This document shows, in pieces, positions 1-4,208 of a stretch of 5,067 nucleotides of DNA. This DNA is from an uncultured Coriobacteriales bacterium (GTDB taxonomy: Bacteria > Actinomycetota > Coriobacteriia > Coriobacteriales > UMGS124): the NCBI GenBank assembly GCA_934662525.1, contig CAKUKJ010000213.1:1-5067 (forward strand), written 5' to 3'. A program made the position numbers and the translations under genes. The notes under the pieces are model-generated. The model made no database searches, had not been told where the DNA came from, and saw only the letters and a program-made list of their open reading frames with translations. Within the stretch, counting starts at the first letter, position 1. Every line of letters starts with the position of its first letter.

Positions 1-125
1 ACGTGCAGGAGAGAATCTATCCCGAAGCCCGGCACGAGCTGCTCAACGAGACGAACCGCGACGAAGTCTTCGCCGACGTGCTGGCATGGTTCGAGGCATG
101 CCTCGAACCGGTTTCGGAGGCATAA
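1..125 (+). CDS. alpha/beta hydrolase, C-terminal fragment (5' end outside window)
   Basis: Only the last 40 codons are visible, read in the frame starting at base 3 and ending with TAA at 123-125. The fragment contains YPEARHELLNE followed by NRDEVFADVLAWFEACL. This is the typical end of monoacylglycerol-lipase-like (serine aminopeptidase S33 / lysophospholipase) alpha/beta hydrolases. There the histidine in the R-H-E-x-x-N-E turn is the catalytic base of the Ser-Asp-His triad, and the last helix carries the D-V-x-x-W pattern. The nucleophile and acid residues lie upstream of the window, so the substrate cannot be inferred. The gene is convergent with the creatininase-family gene, and a strong hairpin follows its stop by 4 bases. 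The family call is fairly sure; the function within the family is open. Confidence 0.72.
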   Translation, partial: VQERIYPEARHELLNETNRDEVFADVLAWFEACLEPVSEA

Positions 126-129
126 ACGA

Positions 130-169
130 GGGCGCCGCCTCGTCCCGACCAGCGGACGAGGCGGCGCCC
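130..169. terminator. perfect 16-bp hairpin between convergent genes, probable bidirectional terminator
   Basis: Arms 130-145 (GGGCGCCGCCTCGTCC) and 154-169 are exact reverse complements around an 8-nt loop. The structure starts 4 bases after the stop of the plus-strand hydrolase and 42 bases beyond the stop of the minus-strand creatininase gene. Thus it can stop transcription from both sides. The T-tract is poor in both directions (TT on plus, CGTTTAT on minus), so termination may depend on stem strength or on Rho. Confidence 0.68.
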
Positions 170-185
170 TTCATGCCTGCATAGG

Positions 186-210
186 GGTGTGCGGTCTAAA
201 AAGGCCGACC
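186..210 (-). other. weak inverted repeat just after the creatininase stop
   Basis: Immediately 3' of the minus-strand stop, CGGCCT and AGACCG (one G-U pair) can pair around a short run of T. It is short and has no T-tract after it, so it is at best an RNA 3'-end stabiliser. The nearby 130-169 hairpin is the better terminator. Confidence 0.25.
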
Positions 211-1035
211 CTACTCGATCGCTCCCGGCTTGCCGGCGCAGCGCACGGGCAGGGGCTCGGGCAGCGGCACCCGGCGGAACTCCTTGAGGAACTCCACGAT
301 GTAGTCGGCGGTGCCGGCCATCATCGCGTCGCCCCAATCCTTGCTGGCGGTCTTTGCGTGGTCGGGCCCGATCCAGCCGTTGGCGGCGTAGCGCACCGCA
401 TCGCGCGGCATGCCCACGTGCACACCCTTGAAGAGCACGCTGCTCCAGCCGTCGGTGGGCATGGTTTCGCTCACGTCGTTCACGAGGTTCATCTCGCCGA
501 CCTGACCCTGCAGCTGCGTCATGTCGACGAGGTCGGGGTTCACGGCGAGCATGGCGGAGGTCTCCTCGCCGGCGCCGTGGCCGCCCTTCCAGGCGGGGTT
601 GATCTCGCCGGCCATGAGCCACCAGTTCATGAGCGCGCAACGCGCACCGCGACGGTCGAGCTCCTCGCCCACCTGTGACAGCGGCTTGATGTTGGGGCCG
701 TGGCCGTTGAGGAAGACGAAGCGGCGCGCGCCGTAGTCGAAGAGCTGGTCGGTGAGGCGCTTCGTGATCTGGTAGAGCAGGTCGTAGCCGATGGAGAGCG
801 TGCCGGGATAGCCGAGCAGGTCGTCGGCCGCGCCGAACGGCAGCGTCGGGGCGATGAGGACGTCGGGGTCCTGCGCCTCGATGAGGTCGAGCAGGTAGTT
901 GGGCGCGATGGTGTCGGTGCCGAGCGGGTTGTGGCGGCCGTGCTCCTCGGTGGAGCCGATGGTGAGGATGACGAGGTCGTTGCCGTCGTCGAAGTACTTC
1001 TTCACTGCGGGCCAGGTAGAAGTCTCAATACGCAT
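211..1035 (-). CDS. creatininase-family amidohydrolase (metal dependent)
   Basis: The product is 274 aa, a normal length for the creatininase / creatinine amidohydrolase family, cytosolic enzymes that hydrolyse cyclic or linear amides with two metal ions. Visible motifs are GSTEEHGRHNPLGTD (residues 27-41), LNGHGPN (109-115) and GGHGAGEETS (151-160). By spacing, E30, H32, D41 and H112 match the metal ligands E34, H36, D45 and H120 of Pseudomonas creatininase, and H153 matches catalytic H178. The position of ligand E122 is Pro114 here, so true creatininase activity is doubtful. The family also includes formamide hydrolases and the MftE peptidase of mycofactocin synthesis. I chose ATG 1035 because AAAGGGGG lies 6-7 nt upstream and the conserved fold begins there; the in-frame ATG at 1098 has no ribosome site. 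It lies 102 bp downstream of rlmA on the same strand. Substrate unknown. Confidence 0.85.
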   Translation of the reverse strand: MRIETSTWPAVKKYFDDGNDLVILTIGSTEEHGRHNPLGTDTIAPNYLLDLIEAQDPDVLIAPTLPFGAADDLLGYPGTLSIGYDLLYQITKRLTDQLFDYGARRFVFLNGHGPNIKPLSQVGEELDRRGARCALMNWWLMAGEINPAWKGGHGAGEETSAMLAVNPDLVDMTQLQGQVGEMNLVNDVSETMPTDGWSSVLFKGVHVGMPRDAVRYAANGWIGPDHAKTASKDWGDAMMAGTADYIVEFLKEFRRVPLPEPLPVRCAGKPGAIE

Positions 1036-1137
1036 AGGTTGCCCCCTTTGAGTTCGCCGCCCCATCGCCTGCTGGGGCTCGGGGCCGGCTTTTGCCATGA
1101 CGCGGCCATTCTAGCCCGCCCGGCGACCACGGGCTGC
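1036..1137 (-). other. rlmA-creatininase spacer with small hairpin and possible -10
   Basis: This 102-bp gap holds a short hairpin just after the rlmA stop (GCCCG / CGGGC, 7-nt loop, about 1117-1133). It is followed on the minus strand by TAGAAT (1113-1108), a fair -10 sequence without a convincing -35. Either the creatininase gene is read through from rlmA or it has a weak promoter of its own. The ribosome site AAAGGGGG is at about 1042-1049. Confidence 0.3.
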
Positions 1138-1962
1138 TCAGCGCTTGCGATACATTGCTATGACAAAATCGATGGGCGTCTCCAGGGTTTCGACGCCGTC
1201 GAGCTTTGCCTTGTCGTGGGCGCTCGTGCGGTAATAGTAAGGCGTCATCTGAAAGACGGCCTCGATGTCGGCGGGGCAGGCAAGCGTGATGTCGGCCACG
1301 ACCTTCTCGGTGCCGACAAGCTCAAGGCGCGAACATATGGGAAGCTTCTCATCGTTGAGGTAGGGCGTGTCGTATAACGCCTGCTTGAGGCCAAACAGGT
1401 GGCGCTTGCCGGGAACGACCGTGAAAAGGACGCCGCCTGGCTGCAGGACACGGGCGAACTCGGGCTCATTGAACGGGGCGAAGAGATGCGTTGCCACGGC
1501 GATGTTTGCGTCGGGCACGGGGATTGACTTGAGGTTGGCGACGAAGTATGTGGCACAGCCGCGCTTTGCGGCAAGGCGCACCATCTCTTTGGCCAGGTCG
1601 AAGCCGTAGACTTCGGCGTTTGGGATGGCACCCAGGGCTGAGGTGTAATAGCCCTCTCCGCAGCATATGTCGAGAATGGGGATGCTGAGCGGGCTCGGCG
1701 CATTCGGGCAGTCGTTCACGTGCTCGCCCACAAGCTCTACCAGTTTGTCCCTCAGCGGCTGGTAATACCCCTTGTCGAGGAAGTCGCGCCTGGAACGCGC
1801 CTGCGCTTTGGGGTCGCCCATGGTGTCGCCCGCCTTGGACGACCTCAGGAGGTTCAGATAGCCCTCGCGCGCCCTGTCGAACCGGTGGCCGTTTGCGCAT
1901 GAGGCCTTCTTCTCCCCGTCGTCGAGGGGCGTATGGCATACCGGGCATAGCAACAGCGACAT
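1138..1962 (-). CDS. rlmA: 23S rRNA (guanine-N1)-methyltransferase, RlmA family
   Basis: The 274-aa product matches RlmA enzymes from end to end. These use S-adenosylmethionine to methylate N1 of a guanine in hairpin 35 of 23S rRNA (G745 in RlmA-I, G748 in RlmA-II/TlrB). A four-ligand zinc site opens the protein (C6, C9, C22, H26 in CPVCH...CANGH), followed by FDRAREGYLNLL (28-39) and DFLDKGYYQPLRD (60-72). The SAM-binding fold has motif I LDICCGEGYY (97-106), FDLAKEM (121-127), FAPFNEPEFARVLQPGG (161-177) and the late family motif FQMTPYYYR (237-245). ATG 1962 fits the usual start directly before the zinc site. A TTG at 2007 would add 15 unconserved residues and would sit on the proposed promoter. 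The ribosome site is weak (GAAAG, about 9 nt upstream). The sequence alone does not show whether the target is G745 or G748; the latter would matter for tylosin-type macrolides. Confidence 0.92.
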   Translation of the reverse strand: MSLLLCPVCHTPLDDGEKKASCANGHRFDRAREGYLNLLRSSKAGDTMGDPKAQARSRRDFLDKGYYQPLRDKLVELVGEHVNDCPNAPSPLSIPILDICCGEGYYTSALGAIPNAEVYGFDLAKEMVRLAAKRGCATYFVANLKSIPVPDANIAVATHLFAPFNEPEFARVLQPGGVLFTVVPGKRHLFGLKQALYDTPYLNDEKLPICSRLELVGTEKVVADITLACPADIEAVFQMTPYYYRTSAHDKAKLDGVETLETPIDFVIAMYRKR

Positions 1963-2008
1963 GGGCACGGCTTTCACGATGTGGGCGAACAAACTTGGAG
2001 CGCGCAAA

Positions 2009-2039
2009 AGTATATATCAGCAAGTCTGGACGGTTACCT
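2009..2039 (-). promoter_or_regulatory. candidate extended -10 promoter of rlmA
   Basis: On the minus strand TGaTATATA (2019-2011), overlapping TATACT (2014-2009), forms an extended -10 with only a poor -35 upstream. Transcription would start near 2002-2004, giving a leader of about 40 nt before ATG 1962. It is divergent from the plus-strand promoter at 2073-2101. Confidence 0.45.
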
Positions 2040-2058
2040 CGGCGTCGTCGTAAAAAAG

Positions 2059-2066
2059 TCTATAGA
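2059..2066. promoter_or_regulatory. short palindrome TCTATAGA between divergent promoters
   Basis: An 8-bp perfect palindrome lies in the AT-rich stretch between the rlmA promoter and the plus-strand promoter. It is short enough to be chance; it is recorded because of its position. Confidence 0.15.
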
Positions 2067-2072
2067 TTTAGC

Positions 2073-2101
2073 TTGCATATTCATGCATGGCATCCTATAC
2101 T
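2073..2101 (+). promoter_or_regulatory. strong sigma70-type promoter for the small plus-strand unit
   Basis: TTGCAT (2073-2078) and TATACT (2096-2101) are separated by exactly 17 nt, giving 4/6 and 5/6 matches to the housekeeping consensus. This is the best promoter in the window, and transcription would begin near 2108. It faces no long gene, so it must serve a short transcript that ends at the terminator near 2299. Confidence 0.6.
2074..2087. promoter_or_regulatory. possible operator TGCAT-N4-ATGCA inside the promoter
   Basis: Perfect 5-bp inverted arms flank 4 nt, overlapping the -35 box and the first half of the spacer. A dimeric repressor bound here would block RNA polymerase. The arms are short, and no regulator gene is visible nearby. 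Confidence 0.25.
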
Positions 2102-2179
2102 GGCGCTAGCTGAAGGCCCAGAAGGGCAAGCAAGCCTGGGGTGTTCGCTAACAACCTGCCAGCGTGCGAAGGCGCGACG

Positions 2180-2187
2180 AAGGAGGT
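2180..2187 (+). promoter_or_regulatory. perfect Shine-Dalgarno AAGGAGGT
   Basis: The eight bases fully complement the 16S rRNA tail, and a 7-nt gap leads to ATG 2195, the ideal spacing. It is the best ribosome site in the window, stronger than those of the long genes, and is the main reason to believe the small ORF. Confidence 0.6.
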
Positions 2188-2194
2188 GGCCCCT

Positions 2195-2269
2195 ATGGCC
2201 GGAACTACCAGTTGCAACAACGAGGGCGAAGAGCCCGGCTCTATGGCCGCCGCCTGTGGGTGGTTTTAA
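2195..2269 (+). CDS. 24-aa two-cysteine peptide ending ACGWF, unrecognised
   Basis: ATG 2195 to TAA 2267-2269 encodes 24 residues beginning MAGTTSC, with an acidic middle (NNEGEEPGS) and a C-terminus of three alanines followed by CGWF. Cysteines are at 7 and 21, the only aromatic residues are W23 and F24, and there are no lysines or arginines, so the net charge is about -3. There is no signal peptide or membrane segment. Support comes from context: a consensus promoter at 2073-2101, a perfect Shine-Dalgarno 7 nt upstream, and an intrinsic terminator whose 5' arm lies in the last codons. I do not recognise the peptide. It could be a RiPP-like precursor, a short regulatory peptide, or a chance ORF in a structural RNA. 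A leader-peptide attenuator is unlikely because no gene follows on this strand. Confidence 0.45.
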   Translation: MAGTTSCNNEGEEPGSMAAACGWF

Positions 2270-2299
2270 AAGGCCTGCTAAGCGGCGGTATTTCTTTTT
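2247..2299 (+). terminator. intrinsic terminator of the small plus-strand unit
   Basis: CCGCCGC (2247-2253) pairs with GCGGCGG (2282-2288) and is followed after two bases by TTTCTTTTT (2291-2299). The 28-nt loop can form an inner GCCT/AGGC pairing, shortening it. The long loop is the weak point; the GC stem and T-tract are good. The 5' arm overlaps the last codons of the 24-aa ORF. Confidence 0.55.
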
Positions 2300-2514
2300 C
2301 AGATTGAGATTTGCAACAAGTCTTGTCAAATTGTTTCCCGACGGGAGATGAGTCCAAAGTATTAGTTCGCCGCGAGTTTTTCTCGCCGCAGTCCTGACGT
2401 TCCCAATGGCTGAACCGGTTGGAAGTGATTCCGAAGTTCTAGACTGATGGTCTTAAAAATGAATAATAAACGCTTAGCTATGCATTTGAGGTCGATTCCA
2501 ATGTACAGGTAAAG
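2300..2514. other. AT-richer intergenic stretch, no gene seen
   Basis: This part is clearly less GC-rich than its surroundings and has stops in all useful frames. I see only a small hairpin, GCGAG-TTTTT-CTCGC (2372-2386), and an isolated TTGACA on the minus strand (2329-2324) with no acceptable -10 at 16-18 nt. A 17-codon ATG ORF (2459-2512, plus) has no ribosome site. It may be decayed former coding or element DNA, but nothing recognisable remains. Confidence 0.5.
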
Positions 2515-2558
2515 CGTTTGAGCACGTCAAGTTCAAACGGGGAGGGGCGCACCCCTCC
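2515..2558 (+). repeat. two tandem hairpins preceding a terminator
   Basis: CGTTTGA (2515-2521) pairs with TCAAACG (2533-2539) around an 11-nt loop. One base later GGAGGGG (2541-2547) pairs with CCCCTCC (2552-2558) around CGCA. With the 14-bp terminator stem at 2572-2604 this makes three consecutive hairpins. It could be the 3' part of a small plus-strand RNA; I found no convincing promoter for it. Confidence 0.4.
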
Positions 2559-2571
2559 AAGGCAAGCAACG

Positions 2572-2607
2572 AGGCAGGGTCAGGAAGTCATCCTGACCCT
2601 GCCTTTT
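2572..2607. terminator. 14-bp terminator hairpin, downstream of the TorD-type gene
   Basis: AGGCAGGGTCAGGA (2572-2585) and 2591-2604 are exact reverse complements with a 5-nt loop. The minus-strand chaperone gene stops at 2608, directly next to it, so it is probably its terminator. The T-run, however, is on the plus side (TTTT 2604-2607), and the minus side has only CGTTGCTTG. It should work at least as well for a plus-strand transcript. Confidence 0.72.
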
Positions 2608-3414
2608 CTATGCCGCCTTCATGCAGGATGCGTCCTCGGAGTTCGGCTCGCGGGTTGCTTCGTCTGCGGTATCGCGCACGAAAGTGAGGAATCCTCGGGT
2701 CATGCTGAGAACGCCGCGATAGAAGCGCGTTTCCAAAAGCAGCTGGGCACGCTGTGCGAACTCGTCGAACCACGAGAGCATGTGCTCATCCACGAAGTCA
2801 CGCACGCACGTGAGGTCATGAGCCGCAGCCTCATCGTCGCCTTTTTCCAAGGCAGATGCCGCTCGGTCGAGCAGCACGCCCACGAACTCGAGCATGTACG
2901 ACAGATGGTCGTCGGGGATGTGCAGGCCGTCGTCCTTCTTGAGCCCCTCGCGTGCGTATATCGCCACGACGTCGTGGTAGGCCTGCTGGCACATGAGGCC
3001 GTCCTCGCTCGTGAAGACCGACTCATACGGCACGGGCGACTTGCCCTCGTAGGTCTTGGTGCCCACAAACGCCGAGGTGAAGTCGCAGGCAAGCTGTTGG
3101 CGCGTGCCCGTGTTGCGGCGGCGCAGGTAGCGTGCGATGTCGTTGAGGCCGCTGTCGATGTCGGCATTGATGCCCTTGAAGGCGGAGAGGTCCTGGTTTG
3201 CGAGATTGTCTATTTGCTCCTGCGAGAGGGTCTTGAAGTAGAGGGCGGAGAGCGTCTGTGCCAGCCGGGAGCATGCGGCGAGTATCTGGGTGAGGGCCCT
3301 CGTCTGGTCGTCGTCGCATGCATCCTGGCCGGAGAGGGAATCGTCGTGCTCCTGTGTGTCGGCGTCGGCCGCCGTCGCGACGTTCTCGTTCAAACGCCCG
3401 TCCGTCTCGTTCAT
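2608..3414 (-). CDS. TorD/DmsD-family chaperone for a molybdoenzyme
   Basis: The 268-aa product is a largely helical TorD-family protein. These cytosolic chaperones bind the apo-form of DMSO-reductase-family enzymes and help insert the molybdenum cofactor; some also bind the Tat signal and hold back export. The family core shows PVPYESVFTSEDGL (127-140), the E-x-P-Y-x-S-V-F type motif, and IPDDHLSYMLEFVGVLL (166-182), the conserved P-D-H-x-x-x-x-L-E-F block. A C-terminal helix pair with W215 and F216 follows. The first 35 residues are acidic and low-complexity, which makes the protein longer than most relatives (about 180-230 aa). ATG 3414 is preceded by GAGAGGAGAGA, a good ribosome site. It lies 197 bp downstream of the iron-sulfur gene on the same strand, so its client is very probably the catalytic subunit of that module. 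Family call strong, exact client inferred. Confidence 0.85.
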   Translation of the reverse strand: MNETDGRLNENVATAADADTQEHDDSLSGQDACDDDQTRALTQILAACSRLAQTLSALYFKTLSQEQIDNLANQDLSAFKGINADIDSGLNDIARYLRRRNTGTRQQLACDFTSAFVGTKTYEGKSPVPYESVFTSEDGLMCQQAYHDVVAIYAREGLKKDDGLHIPDDHLSYMLEFVGVLLDRAASALEKGDDEAAAHDLTCVRDFVDEHMLSWFDEFAQRAQLLLETRFYRGVLSMTRGFLTFVRDTADEATREPNSEDASCMKAA

Positions 3415-3611
3415 CTCAATCTCTCCTCTCGGTCCCGCTCATGGGACTGTTGCCTGACATGCCTGTCCCCAGGCCTGAAACGAGACGCCGACCGGCCTCG
3501 GGGCGGGCCATGTGGCTCATTGCCGTGGGGCAAGAGGACGGCCGAGGGAAGGTATGCGCCCATGTCCTGTCGGCTGGGCCAGGGCCTCCGCCGGCCGCCC
3601 CAAAAACCTAC
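3415..3611 (-). other. 197-bp gap with several small inverted repeats, no gene
   Basis: Repeats seen are GTCCC-N6-GGGAC (3432-3447), just upstream of the chaperone ribosome site; GCCTG-N4-CAGGC (3461-3474); and TTGCC-N4-GGCAA (3520-3533), nested inside CCTCGG/CCGAGG (3496-3501/3542-3547). None has a T-tract and I see no good promoter. The likely role is in mRNA processing or differential expression of the chaperone relative to the enzyme subunits. Confidence 0.35.
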
Positions 3612-4208
3612 CTACAGCTGGAAGTCCTGCAGTTCCTCCTGCCAGGTGGCAGTGGTGTCATGCAGGATGTACACCGTGCGGGGCTCGGCCCCCGTTGCGT
3701 CGGGCAGCCAGTGGCACGCATCCTCGCCTGCGGCCGCCACGGCCTTTGCAGCGTCGCTGTCCGGGTCGTCGAGGTCGCCGAAGAAGCGGCCGCCCGTGCA
3801 GCAGTTGTGCACGCAGGCGGGCTGCTCGCCTTCCTTGAGACGGGCGATGCAGCAGTCGCACTTTTCCACGATGCCCTTGGCCTCGTCGTAGCGGCGCGCG
3901 GCATAGGGGCAGGCGTCCATGCACAGCTTGCAGCCGATGCAGGCCTCGGTGTCGATTACGATAAGGCCGTACTCGTCCTCGCGATAGGTGGCGCCGGTGG
4001 GGCATACCTCCAGGCACGGGGCGTTCTCGCACTGCTGGCACTGGCGCGGCAGCCAGTACTGCTCCACATTGGGAAAGGTGCCGGTGGTCACGGTCTGCAC
4101 GCGATTCCAGTATACGCCCAGGTCAAGCTCATGAGCGTACTTGCATGCCACGACGCAGCTGTCGCAACCGGAGCAGCGGTCGAGGTCGATAACAAGGCAG
4201 TTTCTCAT
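3612..4208 (-). CDS. four-cluster [4Fe-4S] ferredoxin subunit, DmsB/NrfC type
   Basis: This 198-aa protein is the electron-transfer subunit of a DMSO-reductase-family complex, carrying electrons between a donor and the molybdenum subunit. Sixteen ligand cysteines fall in four groups: C12-C15-C18-C22 (CSGCDSCVVAC), C57-C60-C65-C69 (CQQCENAPCLEVCP), C90-C93-C96-C100 (CIGCKLCMDACP) and C117-C120-C132-C136. Thus four cubane clusters are predicted. The last group reads CVHNCC rather than the usual C-x-x-x-C-P, and C4 and C119 are further extra cysteines. There is no Tat or Sec signal, as usual for a subunit carried by its partner or kept in the cytosol. ATG 4208 shares its A with the TAA of the catalytic gene, with GGAGGA 9 nt upstream, so the two are translationally coupled. 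Very sure of the family; the redox partner is not in view. Confidence 0.93.
   Translation of the reverse strand: MRNCLVIDLDRCSGCDSCVVACKYAHELDLGVYWNRVQTVTTGTFPNVEQYWLPRQCQQCENAPCLEVCPTGATYREDEYGLIVIDTEACIGCKLCMDACPYAARRYDEAKGIVEKCDCCIARLKEGEQPACVHNCCTGGRFFGDLDDPDSDAAKAVAAAGEDACHWLPDATGAEPRTVYILHDTTATWQEELQDFQL

Larger units (their letters stand above)
2108..2299 (+). ncRNA. predicted short transcript with structured leader, family not recognised
   Basis: The unit runs from the expected start about 7 nt after TATACT to the end of the T-tract, roughly 190 nt. Local helices visible in it are GCCC-AGAA-GGGC (2116-2127), GGCC-N5-GGCC (2188-2201), and GGGC-GAAGA-GCCC (2224-2236). AGGCC (2114-2118) can also pair with GGCCT (2272-2276), closing the molecule end to end in competition with the terminator. 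This could be a free-standing structural RNA, or simply the mRNA of the 24-codon ORF that it contains (2195-2269), or both. The length and promoter-terminator layout would suit a 6S-like or other small RNA. I cannot match it to 6S, SRP, tmRNA, RNase P or a riboswitch class by eye. Confidence 0.4.

Noticed and set aside
17..678. ORFs overlapping the creatininase gene on both strands
   Set aside because: They have Arg-rich or His/Val-rich composition typical of wrong frames in GC-rich DNA, while the minus-strand frame 211-1035 has family motifs.
1036..1098. Upstream ATG 1098 as start of the creatininase gene
   Set aside because: No ribosome site precedes it and the added 21 residues are not conserved in character; ATG 1035 has AAAGGGGG at good spacing.
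2110..2145. SRP (4.5S) RNA helix 8
   Set aside because: GGCCCAGAAGGGCAAGCA recalls the SRP motif, but the loop is AGAA rather than a GNRA-type GGAA, the symmetric-loop bases do not fit, and the flanking helix does not form.
2195..2269. Lasso-peptide core (Gly3 to Glu10 ring of eight)
   Set aside because: The spacing would fit an eight-residue macrolactam, but there is no leader region and no cyclase, peptidase or RRE gene in the window.
2081..2329. 82-codon minus-strand ORF opposite the small unit
   Set aside because: It starts with TTG without a ribosome site, its composition is that of a GC-rich shadow frame, and it runs antisense to a unit with much better promoter, ribosome-site and terminator signals.
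2301..2329. Minus-strand promoter from the perfect TTGACA at 2329-2324
   Set aside because: No hexamer at 16-18 nt resembles a -10 (CAATCT at 17 nt is poor).
2459..2512. 17-codon ATG ORF in the AT-richer block
   Set aside because: No ribosome site, no convincing promoter and unremarkable composition.
2518..3891. 457-codon plus-strand ORF
   Set aside because: It is antisense to the TorD-type and ferredoxin genes, whose protein motifs are unmistakable. It is a long open frame caused by high GC content.
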